From Elusimicrobiota bacterium (lineage in GTDB: Bacteria > Elusimicrobiota > UBA8919): a stretch of 64,000 nt of DNA. Positions 30,101-45,100 of the stretch are shown one piece after another; the stretch's first letter is position 1; every line of letters starts with the position of its first letter. The stretch lies in assembly GCA_028718185.1 (NCBI GenBank), contig JAQUMH010000003.1:86811-150810 (forward strand), read 5' to 3'. The translations under genes and the position numbers were made by a program. The notes below the pieces were generated by a model. That model ran no database searches and was not told the origin of the DNA. It saw only the letters and a list, made by a program, of their open reading frames with translations.

Positions 30101-33100
30101 ATCAGGAACATGGAGTTACTTCAGTGCATTCTTCGGTTCTAAACTATCTTCCGGCAGGTATTATAATGTTCGTTCCTGGGCGACTGATTCAACAGGCAAC
30201 CAGCAATCAACTCAGACAGTAACATGGAATAGATTTTTATACGATGTCAAGCCGCCGTCGTCAACTATTAAAAACCCGTATCAACTGACTCATAATGCGA
30301 ACCAATTGTTGACGATATCAGGTACTGCTACTGATAATGTTGATTCAGGAAAACCATATTCGGATATCAGTGATAATACAAAGATTTACGTGTCAATGTG
30401 TAAGACGACAGGTGACCCGTTGTACACTCCGACATCTTACTGGTATAGTTGGGTTTCCTCGGGAACATGGCAATTAGGTGAAAACTGGTTCAATCCTGGT
30501 GGTTATGATGGTACGTTATGGTGGTATTCAATGCCGGGCGGAGAAAGTGACTGGCAATCCGGTGTTTACTATAAAATAAATACAAAAGCGACAGATAAGG
30601 CAAACAATGCATCTGCTGCCGGAATTGATTTGTTATTCAGGGTTACTAAAGGCGCAGCATATCTTAAGTTATCGCAGATAAGCAATACTGTAGCGGGACA
30701 ATCATCAGGAATAAAAATAGAAGTCTTTGATGCTGATGGCGGGGCTGCGTTAGGTTATGACCAGACAGTTGAATTTTATACTCCTGATGGTCCTGAGACC
30801 AGCGATGATGGTCTCCCTGGTCCATTTGCATTTACTGATGCTGATAATGCCGTTAAAGTATTTACCAGTTCTGTTACATTAAGAAAAGCAGCAAACAATA
30901 CTCCTCAAAATCCCGGAACAAGAACGGTATATGCAAAAGCCAGTGCTGATCAAACAGTTAACAGCGGTCCTATCCCGGCAATTCCTTCAAAGACACCGTC
31001 GCAAACCGGAATACTTGTTTCTCCTCTTTCATGGTCCAAATTAAGAGTTCTTGTTCCTAGCCAAGGTAGGGATGGCGGGAATATGTCAGGCAATGGCAGA
31101 AATGGGAACGTTGAAACCCGGACTGCCGGTATTGGATTTAGTATAACAGTTGACGCAGTTGATGATTATTGGAACCTTGTTGATACAGGGACGCCTGTAA
31201 ATGTTGATATTAATAATGAATATGCAACTGATGGTGAAGGACTCTACAATATAACAAGTGGTTCAGTTGTTGTATCCGGTCTAAAGTTAAGGCAAGCTAT
31301 TTCTACAACTATTACTATTTCAACTTATAACAAAACTGATACATCAACAGCGATGTCTGTAACAGCTAATACCGCTCAAAAATTACAGCTTTTAGTCCCG
31401 GGTGAAACCGTAGAACCTGGTTCTAATTTAGGTAAGTCAGGTACTCTGGTACCTCAGACTGCGGGTGTTCAGTTTGATGTTACTGTAAATGCTTGCGATT
31501 TATACTGGAACAAAAATGCTTCTGCAAATCCGGTTTCGACAGTTACCACACCGACTGATATATACGATGTAGCACCGTCTACCCGTTCTTTGGTGAGTGG
31601 GACAACGACATTTACACTTACTCTTGTTACTGCTGCAACTCAATACATTTCTGCACTTGCAGGAGGACTTACAGCGAACACGACTTATGTCTATGTGAAA
31701 CCTAATGTTGCTACACGGTTGCAGTTATTGGTGCCGGGTGAAACACTGGTACCGGGCAGACCACCTTGGATAGGCGGTGGTGGAAAACAGATGGTCAAAA
31801 CAGATTTAAATGCCGGTGTAACATATTATTGTACCGTAAATGTTGTTGATGATTGGTATAACATCCAGACAGATACCGGAATGCCTCAGGTTAAGTTGCT
31901 AACGGTTAACGATTCTTATGATACAGAGCCAAGCTATTCACTAATTGCTTCTACAAGAGAGTTCCCCATAAACTTTACAACTTCCGGTAATCAGACAATA
32001 CAGATGCAGATACAAAACGGGCCGGCATTTGATGCAACTGCTTCTTCAACCGTTATTGTGATACCCGGTGTAGTTGACCGCCTGCGACTTATTTTACCCG
32101 GTGAAACTGCGACAACCAATCCAAATGAAACTGACGGTAAGGCAGGGACTCCTGATTACGGTGGAGATAACGGGGACGGAATTCAATCATTTATGGCCGG
32201 TGTTGCTATAACAGTTACAATAAACGCCTGCGATGTCAGGTGGAATACCTCTGCTTCTGGACAGCAAGTTAAAGTTTCTGTTGATGCAGCTGACCAGCCG
32301 TACGCTCCGGTGTATTCCAATCAGACCCCAAATCTTGACGGCGGCGGTGTTGCAATGGTAAATATCACTTTGAAAAAGGCAACAGCCACGACATTCTATG
32401 TTGAGGACAACGATGTTACTGAACCGTTGATGTCTTCACAGACAGTAAGAAATGTGCCGGTTACTGCAAATTCGACCGCCGCACAGCTAAAACTTCAACT
32501 CTTGGTTCCGGGTGAGACTGCTGTCGCCGGTAAGGATACTTCACCTAACGGTAAGACAAATGGTCCGTCACAAAGGACTGCCGGTACTGCATTTACAGTA
32601 ACAGTTAATCTTGTTGATGCCAACTGGAATAAGTATAACGACGGACTTACCGTCGGATGTACTGTACAAATTAATAAACCCACTAAACTTGAAAGCGACC
32701 CGTATGGAATATACCCGTCTTCAGCAGCACTGGTAAATGGTATTAAAACATTTTCTGTTACTTTAATCAGAGCCGCTACATCTCAGATTGTTGCCGAGGA
32801 TGTTGATGGTGTAGGCCAGCTTTACACGCAGGATGTATCACCTGAGATTACAACTATTGCAGGCAACCCGACACAACTCCAGATACTTGTTCCGAACGAA
32901 TACTCGGTACAGGGTTCCGGCAAAAACAGCAGCGATGTCCAGTCACAGATTGCCGGGATACAATATCTGGTAACAGTTCGTGCCTGTGATACTAATTGGA
33001 ACCTTGTAACATCCACCGAGCCGACTGTTTCCGTAACTTCAAACGATACATTTGCGCAGATACAGGCATCCCATCCGCTTACACAGGGAGCAACCACATT

Positions 33101-36100
33101 CACAGTTTCTTTAAGAAAGAATACAGGCGGGGTTTCGTCAAGATATCTCACCGCAACTTACAGCGGTACAATGACAAAACCGAATTCACCGACATTTGTT
33201 GTTGCTTCCTCGGCACCTGTTAAACTACAACTTCTGGTTCCCGGTGAAACCGCTGTTGAGGGTGATGTGGATAATAACGGTAAATCAGTAATTCAGACAA
33301 ATTTGACGGCTGGTTTTAACTATAGTGTCACGGTAAATCTTACTGACCCGTATTGGAATACAGTGACTTCACTCGGTTCGGATACTACGGTTCAGGTTAC
33401 CGTTCCGGGAGCATACCTGAACCCAAGTTCTATCCCGAGCAATTATTTAGAGAACGGCACACGTAACTTTACCCTTGCGATTTTGTCGTCAGGCAGCTGG
33501 ACAGCGACAGCTAGTGATGTTAGTGTTCCATCAAAATATACAAGTAATACTTCACCTCAGATAATCGTAGTATCCAGCGGTGCCGTAAAGTTGCAGGTTT
33601 TGTTACCTGGTGAGACTGCGATTAGTGGAAAGACATCAGACCCGGCAGGTAAGACAGGCTCACCATCTACCCAGACAGCCGGAATAAAATTTACAATAAC
33701 AGTTAATGGTGTTGACCCGAACTGGAACATAGATGATTCAAAGTCAGGTGATGTTGTGACAGTTATAACAAGCGATAATAATGATTCCAATCCGAATGAT
33801 AATACACTTTCATTCGGACAGCGGACATTTGATATAACAAACAAGACGGCAGCAGTGGCGGTTCATAAAGCGACAGCGACAGCATCGGGATATACAGAAG
33901 GTAATTCTGCTTTCTGGACAGTAATAGCTTCAGCCGCAGTAAAGATGCAGATAGTGATGCCTGGCGAGACTGTCGTTCCGGGCTCGGCATTAGGCAAGAG
34001 CGGACCTATAACTGCCCAGGTTTCAAGTGTTACGTTTTGTGTAACTGTTAACAGTTGCGACCCGTATTGGAATAAATCAAGTAGCGGTACTTTGTATGAT
34101 AGTGCAGTCCGGCTGACTTCAAATAATGACGAGTTTGTTTCTTCAATTGACAAGAATTTACAAAGTGGTACAACATATTTCTGGATTACGTTGAAGAGGT
34201 CAACAGATACTGCGCAACTGACTGCTACTGATATTTCCGCTGCACCCAATATGGTTTCTACAACAACAGCATTCTTTGTTGTAGGTTCGTCTAATGCAGT
34301 AAAGCTGTTGATATTGATGCCGGGTGAATCACAATATAATGGTTCCTCAACAGGCAAGAGCGGACCGGTTTCGGCACTTACAGCAGGCACCCCGTTTGAA
34401 TTAACCGTTAAAGCTTGTGATAATAACTGGAACACTGTAAATATCACTCAGCAGATTCGGGTAGAAACACCGACCGACATTTATGATATGTTGCCTAACG
34501 GCAATCTTGAACAGTGGCTGCAAAATGGTTCTACAGTATACACATGGACATTTGTAACGGCAAACGGCGTGCATCAGATAAAGGCGTTGGATATTGACGG
34601 TGACGCAGTACTTTTAAGCACGTACACGCAGACAGTAAACGTCCTTTCTGATACTCCGCTGAAACTGCAGATAGTAACACCCGGCGAGACCGCAGCACCA
34701 GGTTCATCAGCTGCCGGCAATGGTAAGACAGGTTCTCCTTCTACGCAGACAGCCGGAATACAGTATGTGGTTACAGTCAACGGATGTGATAATTTATGGA
34801 ACGTTGTTACATCTACCGAGCCTACAGTTGAAGTAATTTCCGAGACGGACGAATATGAAGTTATCCAATCATCACATGCATTGACAAGCGGTTCAACAAC
34901 ATTTACGGTAATAATGAAAACGGGGGAAAGCACATCTCATACCCTGAAGACGCAGTATTCAGGTACTATGGCTTCCCAGACAACAGATAGTTTTGTAGTT
35001 ATATCGTCCGCGGCGGCAAAGTTGCAGATATTGGTACCTAATGAGACCGCATTAAAAGGTTCAGGAAGCGGCAAGTCAGGAACACTAGCAACATTTACAG
35101 CCGGGATGAACTATGTAGTGACAGTTAATTTAGTTGACTCCTACTGGAATAAAGTAACAAATTTAGGCAACAGCACAACTGTACAGATAAGCGTTTCAGC
35201 GCCGTATGCAAGTTACGTGAGTTCAAAAACATATTTGCAGAGCGGAGTCAGAACATTTACATATGCAATGTTATCCAGCGGCAGCTGGACGACAACAGTA
35301 TCTGATGTTGATGGAGTTGCACCATTTTATACAAGTAATACTTCACCTCAGATAACCGTAGTATCCAGCGGTGCGGTGCAGTTGCAGGTTTTGTTACCCG
35401 GCGAAACAGCAGCACCAGGTAAATCAACAGGTAAAACAGGAACACCGTCTACTCAGACAGCAGGAATAACATTTACAATAACGGTTAATGGTGTCGACCC
35501 GAACTGGAACATAGATGATACTAAAGACGATAATGTTACTGTTGTGACAACCGACAATAATGATACCAATCCACAACCCAGTTCGCTTTCAGCAGGACAG
35601 CGGACATTTGATATAACAAACAAGACGGCAGGAGTGGTAGTTCATAAAGCGACGGCGACAGCGTCAGGATATACAGACGGCAATTCGGCTTTCTGGACAG
35701 TTATAGCTTCAGCCGCAGTAAAGATGCAGATAGTGATGCCTGGTGAGACTGCTGTTCCGGGTTCAGAACTTGGCAAGAGCGGACCTATAACTGCCCAGGT
35801 TTCAAGTGTTACATTCTGTGTAACTGTTAACAGTTGCGACCCGTATTGGAATAAATCAAGCAGCGGCACTTTGTATGATACTGCAGTCCGTCTGAGTTCA
35901 AATAATGATGAGTTTGTTACTGCAATTGACAGAACTTTAAATGGTGGTACGACATATTTCTGGATTATGTTGAAGAGGTCAACAGATACTGCGCAACTAT
36001 CTGCTACTGATACTTCCGCTGCACCCAATATGGTTTCTACAACAACAGCATTCTTTGTTGTAGGTTCGTCTAATGCAGTAAAGCTGTTGATATTGATGCC

Positions 36101-39100
36101 GGATGAATCACAATATAATGGTTCCCCGACAGGCAAGGGTGGATCAGTTTCAGCACTTACAGCAGGCACCCCGTTCCAGATAACAGTAAAAAGTGTAGAT
36201 AATAACTGGAATACAGTAAGTTCCGGCGGTGGTTCAAATGCACAGGTAAGAATAGAAACACCGACCGATATTTATGATATGTTACCCAACGCCAATCTCG
36301 AGCAAGTGTTGATAAGCGGTTCAACCACTTACTGGTGGACATTTAAAACGGCTAATATTTCCACTGGTCATCAGATGAAAGCACTGGATATAGACGGTAC
36401 TCTACCACTGCTTAGTACCTACACACAAACAGGCATCAATGTTGGGGCTGCATCTGCAGCCAAGTTACAAATTATTGTTCCGGGTGAGACAGCAGTTCCC
36501 GGCGATACGTCAAATAACGGTAGGAGCAGTTCACCTTCACAACAGACAGCCGGTGTGCAGTTTATTATAACTGCAAATGCAGTTGATAACAATTATAACG
36601 TTTCATATTCAACGGAGCAGATAAGGATTGTATCTAATGATATAAACGCACCCGGACCGTGGCTTAAACCGCTTGTGGATGGAACTACGCTTGTTAGTCT
36701 GACACTTGTTACTTCAGGGTATGTTACAGTTTCACTTGAGGATACGGATGCTATAAGACCGGACTTTACTTTCCCGTCAGACTCGCGCGGGATTACTGTT
36801 ATTTCAAACACTCCTGCAAGATTTTTAATACTGTCTCCTGGTGAAACACATAAGCCCGGAACATCTGCAGGAAAATCAGGAGAACCATCTACCCAGACGG
36901 CAGGGCTTGTATTTATCGCGACCTGTTATGGAACTGACAACTGGTACAATATTACCTCAACTAATGCTTTGGTCAGGTTTAGTTGCGACGACCCGAATGA
37001 TAAATATGGTGCGCTTGATTATATTGACTTGCCATTAACCAACGGGACAACATTCTATCCTGTAAAATTGAGAACTGTTTATGATTATGTTAATGGTTCT
37101 AACTGGATACCTAAAGTAGAAGGCACAATAGGCGGTTTTGTAAAGAATTCCACGTCAACTGTAAACCTCACTCAGAATATGAATGCAGATAACAGGAACC
37201 TGCAGATATTGATGCCGGATGAAACCGCAGACCCTGGTACTGTAACAGGCAAATTCGGTTCTGTATCAAACAGGACAGCAGGAATTTCATTTACATTTAC
37301 CGTTAATTCAGTTGACAACTGCTGGAACAGGCGTCCCGAAGAAGTTGTTAATGTTTCAATTGTAACCACAGACCAGTATGACGATGAAAGCGAACTTACC
37401 AATAAGACTCTTACAAGCAACGGCACATTGACATTTAACCATGATTTCAAAACAAGAGGTACTGTAAAATCAACCGCAACAGTTACCGGCTATAATTCAA
37501 GTTCAACACCGTTTGTGACTGTTGTTTCATCAGGTGCTACTAAATTGCAAATCCTGGTACCCGGCGAAACTGCAGTTGAAGGAAAATGTAATGTGGAACC
37601 TCTTGGTAAAACGGGAACACCTACTCAACGGGCGGTATGGGACCAATACACAATAACTGTAAATTCAGTTGACCCAAGCTGGAATAAAGTTACCACTTCA
37701 ACATATACTGTTCAGGTTATAACATCGGACGGTTTTGATGATAACCCTAACCCGAATAATCTTACTAATGGAACTGGGAGTCGAACATTTAATATAAAAT
37801 TATTTACAGCACAGACATCGTCTATTGCTGTAATCACTTCAGGTCTGTATCCTAATCCGCAGTCTCCGGATACTTCACCGGAGTTTGTGTGTGTATCCTC
37901 AGTACCTGTAAAGTTGCAGGTTTTAGTTCCGGGTGAAACTGCCAATCCGGGTTCATCAAGTGGTTACACCGGTGAAGCATCTACCAGAACTGCGGGCTCG
38001 CCGTTTACTATAACTGTTAATCTCGTTGATTTAAAATGGAATGTTACGACCTCTTATAACAATGTTATTTTACCAATTACCGATAATGACCCGTATAACG
38101 ATTTACGGGATGTATATAGTTTAGGTGCATCTACAGGTCAAAGAGCTCTTGTTTATGGAACAACAAACTTCATCCCGGTGCTGATTAGAAAGTCTACCGG
38201 GACTACCATTACAGCTAATGATAACAATTACCTCTATCAGAGTGGTAATTCCCGTCTTATACCGGTTACTTACGGTAATCCTTCGAAACTTATGGTTCTC
38301 GTGCCCAACGAATCCGCTTCGCAGGGTTCTCCAAATGGTAAGTCCGGTACAGTTGCTGCATTGACAGCAGGCACACAATTTAAGGTGACGGTTAATGCCT
38401 GTGATACTAATTGGAACATAGTTACTGATACTAATCCGTGGGTTACCTTAACGACAACTGATTTATACGACGATGAATCGGCTTCGCACTATCAACTCCA
38501 GAATGGAACTATAACTGCTAGCATCACATTCAAGACAGCTAATATGCAGGGTTATACTCTTACATATGCTACTCAGACGATTTCTGTTACCCCGGATGCT
38601 GGTTATATAATTGCTTCAACTAAAACACCGGTAATGACTGTAGATCCTGGCACTCAAAATCGTCTTGTTGTTGCTGTCCCAGGTGAAACGATAATTCCCG
38701 GCACATCAACTGTAACCGGTAAAATCGGTACTCCTTCACCACAAGCAGCAGGTATTGGATTCTGGATAACTGTTAACGGTTGTGATAGCCAGTGGAACAG
38801 GCAACCGAATGCGACTGCTAATCCTGTAACAATTTATACAACTGACCCGAACGATGTTAACCCATCTGCGTGGTCTAATTTACCGACTGGTTCAACTAAT
38901 TTTTATATAACGATGTTAACAGCAGGTAATTGGCAGGTCTGGGCTGAAGACCAGGACGGGTCACCGCTTACCGTTTCCACTTCTCCTGCAATTACAGTTA
39001 ACTCAGGTGCCACAGTAAAACTGAATCTTTTAGTTCCTGACAAGGTACAAGTTCCCGGCGTCGGAAATAGCGGGACTTTGCAGTCTCAAACAGCAGGTAT

Positions 39101-42100
39101 TCCGTTTACCGTTACTGTAAATGCTGTTGATAGTTATTGGAATATCACAACTATTACTGACGAAGTCAAGATTCTTACTGATGACCAGTGGGATGCCGAT
39201 TTATCAGATAAGAACCTCATTTCCGGAACAACCGAGTTTATAATTGATTTAAGAACTGCAAAAGACACGCTTATATGTGCTACTAATATAGATAGCCCAA
39301 GTATAACAGCTTCAACAGCACCGGCGATAACAGTTGGATATAGAAAAGACGATGCAAATAAATTGTACTTGCAGCTTGTTATGCCGAATGAAATCGCAGT
39401 TCCGGGTAAAGGAGAGTTCCCGACGGGTGGTAAGTCCGGTAGTCCGTCTGACAGAATGGCGGGTGTTCAGTTCACGATGACAGTTAATGCCTGTGACAGG
39501 TATTGGAATAAAATTACCGCTGACCCGGGTCTTGGCGGTGGCTGGCCTGTAGGAGCAAAGATTTATACAACAGATATTTACGATGCGGATGTATCCTCAA
39601 AAGCACTTACAAACGGGTCAACGACATTTAACTGGACATTCTTTACCGCAACAGTTATTTATTCTACCGCAACTGATGTGGACTCTGCCGCGCCTGTTTA
39701 TAATTCCTATAGTTCATCTGTTAATGTTATTGCGAATAGTCTGGCTAATACGTTAGTAGTTTTACCAGGTGAAACAGCAGTCGGCGGTAAACACAATGTT
39801 ACGCCTTACGGTAAATCCGGCATAATTTCAACACAAACAGTTTCCGTCCCGTTTACAGTAACGGTCATGGCAACCGACCAGTGGTGGAACCTTGTCACTG
39901 TTTCAAGCAATGTTTCTTTAACAACTTCGGTAGACGGTTTTGACGATGAGACTAATTTTGTTAATAAACCGTTAGGTGGCGGAGCAAGACAATTTACAAT
40001 AACACCTTTCTTTGCAAGTTCAACCTATACAGTCACGGCGATTGTTACTGGTTTTAATGCTTATCTAACAAGTGAATTTACTGTGGCACCAAGCACCTCT
40101 ACTGCAAAATTACAGTTACTTGTTCCTGGTGAAAGCGCTCTTCCGGGTTCTATAACAGGTAAAACCGGTTCTGTTTCTAACAGGGTAGCCGGTACACAAT
40201 TCTATGTTACAGTAAATCTTGTTGACGAAAGGTTCAATAGAATTACTTCAATTTTACCGCAGCCGCTTGTAGCAATTTATACTTCTGATGTATATGCTAC
40301 TACGCCTACACCTGTTGCGCTTACAAATTATACAAAAACGGACTTCCCGGTAACGCTTGCTACGGCAGGACTTTCAACTGCTACTATTCGTGCATCAACA
40401 ACTGATTACTGGTTCCAGGGTTATCATTTTGCAGAATCAACTTCGCCGATACTCAATGTGGATATTGGTACTGCTGCCAGACTTCAGGTTCTGTGTCCCG
40501 GTGAAACACCGGTTGCCGGTTCCCCGGACGGAAAGATAGGAACGCCGACTTATCAGGCATCTTTGACAGCATTTACCGTTACTGTGAATATTACAGATAG
40601 TAAATGGAACAAGGTAAGTGCCAATGCCCTTGTTCGTATAGAGACAACTGATCCGAATGATAGCAGTTCATTCCCGGTTACTGTCCCGCCGGATTCGGGT
40701 GTATCAACTAACGGTGGAACTGCAGATATTGATGTTTCAATGGTTACAATGGGAACATGGACGCTTACAGCGGTCACTGTTCAGGCTGGTCTTTATACTT
40801 CAACAACATCAAAAACTATAAATATAAGGCCGTCTGCTCCTACACGTTTACAAGTCCTTGTTCCTAACCAGACAAATGACCCGGGAATCGGTAAAGCGGG
40901 TACGGTTACCACACGAACAGCCGGAATACCGTTTACTGTTACCGTTTTTGCGACTGATAACCAGTGGAATATTTCTGCAAATACATGGTATGTGCTGGCA
41001 GAGGTAGTTGCAAAAGCTGCAGAAGACCCTTATGTTATTAATCCTTCATCACAACCGTTAAACGGCGGGGTAACTTATTTCACGATGACATTGGTAACAC
41101 AGAGAACGACAACACTGACTGCTTCAACAACCTGCGGGCTTATATTTAATGATTCTTCCGGTATACCGGTTACTGCAAATACAGCTACAAAACTTCAATT
41201 GTTGGTACCGGACGAAACGGCAGTCCAGGGCAAATGGAATGTTGAGCCGCTTGGTAAAACAAGTACACCTACTAACAGAATTGCCGGGACCGGATTTTAT
41301 GTGACAGTAAGGAGTGTAGATGACTGGTATAATATAGTAACTACTAATCCGGTTGTTGGTTTGACCACTACCGACTCATACTGGTCAAATCCGACAGCAA
41401 AACAGATTACAGGCGGTCAGACTACATTTTATGTTATACTTTATACCGGCAATAATGGAGCGATGACCGGTCCTGCAACACATCAGATATGGGTAGATGA
41501 TTCCGGTTTTACAACAGATTTAGCGGTCTCGTCATCACCGGTATTTAATACTATTCCCGGTGCAAAAAGCATACTTCAGGTTCTTTTGCCGGGCGAAACA
41601 GCAGTTCCCGGTAAATCTTCAAATGCAGATGGTGTAACACCGCCTTACGGAAAGACTGGTACACCTGAAACAAGAAAATCAGGCGAGTCTTTCGTTGCAA
41701 CCGTTAATGGTGTAGATGCTCAATTCAACCGTATTTACACGGGTGGTGACGGAAATATCACCCTTAGTTTGGTTGATGACCCGTATGATGTTCCGGCATC
41801 AACAACAATGCCGTTAAATAGTGGGACTACACAATTTACATTTACACCTGTTTTAGGAAATACAACCGCACAGGTTTCTGCTATTGGTAATTTAATTGGC
41901 TATACAAATAACAAGAGTACTTTCGTCTGGGTGAATCCGTCAGGCCCGTATCAGTTACAGGTAATTTTACCAAATGAGACAGCAGTAGAAGGGCAAGGTA
42001 AATCGGGAACGCCGTCTAATCGTACTGCAGGTATTTCATTTAAAATAACTGTTAATGGTTGTGATTTTAGCTGGAATAAAATTTCAACTGACACGGTAAC

Positions 42101-45100
42101 TAAAGTTGCAATAACAACACTTGACCCGAATGATGCGGCGATATCAGCCAAATATTTGCAGTATGGAACGACATATTTCTACCCGACACTCATTACTGCG
42201 GCGACTTACTGGACAATTACTGTTTCAACTCAGACATCAGAACCGCCTGGGTCTAATTATCTGCCGAATACATCTACTAAATTTACAGTTGAACCTAATT
42301 CAAGAGACCGTTTACAGATTCTTGTTCCGAACGAATCGGCAGTCCCTGGCGATGTTAATAATTTCGGGAAAACAGGTACAATTTCTCAAAAGGCAGCAGG
42401 GCAGACATTCACAATTACAGTTAATGGTTGTGATGCTTATTATAATGTGAAGACGGACGATTTAGGTGAAACATCACAACCGGTAGCATTTACAACAACT
42501 GATAATTATGTTGATTTAACAGCACAAAATAAAACACTTACCAATGGTCAGGCAACACTTAGTCTTGCTCTTGTTACTGTCTCAACTTGTGCAAGAATAA
42601 ATGCGACAAAAAATACTTATAGTGCCGCTTCTTCTGACAATATTGAAATTATTTCAACATCTCCTTACCGGTTACAGGTTTTACTGCCGGGCGAGACAGC
42701 AGTTCCGGGCAGGTACAATCAGACGCCTTACGGAAAATCAAGTACAATAACAACCAGAACTGCAGGGACATCATTTACAATCACAGTAAACGGTGTAGAT
42801 TTGTATTGGAATAAAATTATAACACAACCAGCTTCCACAACGACAATAAATATAACAACCTATGATTCTTACGATTCAGAACCGTCAAATTATGCGTTAA
42901 GTAACGGCTCGGCAACATTTACAATTACACTTGTAACCGTTTCAACTTGTGCAACGGTTACTGCATCCGAAGTGAATGTTAATTATTATCCTAATGACCC
43001 CAACACATCTGATTTAATGACTGTTGTGCCCGGTGCGCCGACTCAACTTCAGGTTTTGGTACCTGGTGAAACCGCAGTTCCCGGAAAATACAATAATGGT
43101 AGCAACCAGCCGCCTTACGGTAAGACATGGACCCAGCCGTTACCTAGTCAGGCAGGAGGCGAAGGATTTAAGATAACTGTTAACGCCTGCGATACTTACT
43201 GGAATAAATATACATCAGACAGTTCTACAAAAGTGTGGGTGAATACAGACGATAATTTTGATACAGAGCCGTCAACCCAGACACTGGTTTCCGGTACAAC
43301 CATATTCTATCTGACTCTTAGAACAGCGGGTCTCAGGAAGACGACAGCATATGCCGAGTTTACTTATTCGGTTGCGTATTCAACACCTATTACCGTTGAT
43401 GTTGGAGCTTATTATTACTTGCAGTTATTGGTACCCGGCGAGTACGCAGTTGCCGGTTCAACAGCAGGTGGTAAAGGCGGTTCTCCTGATACACGAACAG
43501 CAGGGACCCCGTTCTTTGTAACTGTTAATGCTTGTGATAAGGCGTATAATGCAAAAACTGCAGGTATGTCAGATAATGATATTGATATCTGGACTACGGA
43601 CCCGAACTCCATGTATTATTTAGCCGACAATGTTTCAAATGCAACACTTAAGTCAGGGACCACATATTATCCGGTAACAATGGTTACTGCATCTTTGTGG
43701 TCGGGTACAACTTATGTAGTTTATGCAAAAGACCTGGCTAATGGAAGTATTGGACAAGTTTATTCGCCGCCAATACCAACATTGCCGGGAACTGCAGTAA
43801 AATTGCAGGTCTTATTACCTGGTCAGGCATCTGCACCGGGTACTTCAAATGGTAAAACAGGAACACCTTCGGATAGAAAAGCGGGAACGCAATTTATTAT
43901 TACTGTCAATGCTGTGGATGCCAACTGGAACAGGGACATAAACTGTCCTGGTGATACAAATGTGACAATTCAGACAACTGACAGGTACGATAGCGAACTG
44001 GCAGGGCTGGACCTTATTTCAGGGACAACTCAATTTGCCATTATATTAAAAACAGGTGCTGTTGGGCTTACAGCAGGTGCAACACATCAGATATGTGCAA
44101 CAAATCAGACAGGCGGTTATGGTGTACAATCAAACACATCAACAGTTGTAACGGCGGTCCCGGGTAGTCCTGCGAAACTCTTGATAGTTTTACCAGGTGA
44201 AACTGCGGTTGGTGGTAAAAATACTGACCCTGTTGGAAAAACAGGGACACCTGCAGGTTGGACAGCGGATGTTTCAACTGGTATAGTAGTTGTTGCCTGC
44301 GATACTAATTTCAATGTCAGCACAGGGGCTGTTCAGCCATCGGTCTTCGCTGTGCTTTCTGATTTGTATGATGAATCTGACCAGACGCTTGCACTTATGG
44401 CTGGTTCCGGCTACAGGACATTCCCGGTTAAACCTTATACGGTTGGTCTATGTTCTGCAGCAGTAACTGCCAATGGATATGAATCCTACACATCAACAAA
44501 AGTTACAGTAACTGCAGGTACAGCAACAAAGTTACAGGTTCTTGTACCAGGTGAAACTACATTGCCTGGTTCACTAAATGGAAAATCCGGTACAGTTACA
44601 ACCGAGACAGCAGGGACAGCATTCACTGTTACCATAAACGCTTGTGATGGAAGATGGAATATCAATACAAGTAATACTTCAAATATACAAGTAACAACAA
44701 CAGACAACTATGATATAAACGACCCTAAGAGTTTGACGCTTCAATCCGGGACCACTTATTACTCGGCGACATTTGTTACGTCGGAAGGTATAGGTAGCGG
44801 GCATGTTATCACCGTTACCGGTGGTTCTATGACTAATGGAACTTCTTCCCCTGTCCCAATGAAATCAGGACCTCCTGAAAAGTTGCAGATTCTTGTTCCT
44901 AATGAAACACCGGTACCTGGTTCGTCTTCCGGAAAATCAGGAATTGTTACAAATATGACAGCCGGTTCTGAATTTACTGTTACTATCCGCGCTTGCGACA
45001 GTAACTGGAATATTACTCAATCGACGCCTATAGTTCAGTTAAAATCATTTGATGCTTATGACGATTCGCCTAACGGCTGGGACCCGTCAAACTTCCAGCT

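Larger units (their letters stand above)
1..30645 (+). repeat. Array A: about 80 tandem Ig-like units of ~126 aa within the giant protein
   Basis: By eye I count about 80 units after a partial one at the edge, mean length about 378 bases. Each opens with a motif like TxPPTSTITxP, then SLxTISGTAxD, a VxVxIxR strand, a YWxGxxW turn, a WTY strand, GxxYxIxxRAxDxAGN, and a TFxYD strand leading to the next unit. This is the alternating strand pattern of bacterial Ig-like folds. Most units are strongly diverged, while a few blocks are near-identical, which shows growth by duplication at different times. Confidence 0.88.
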
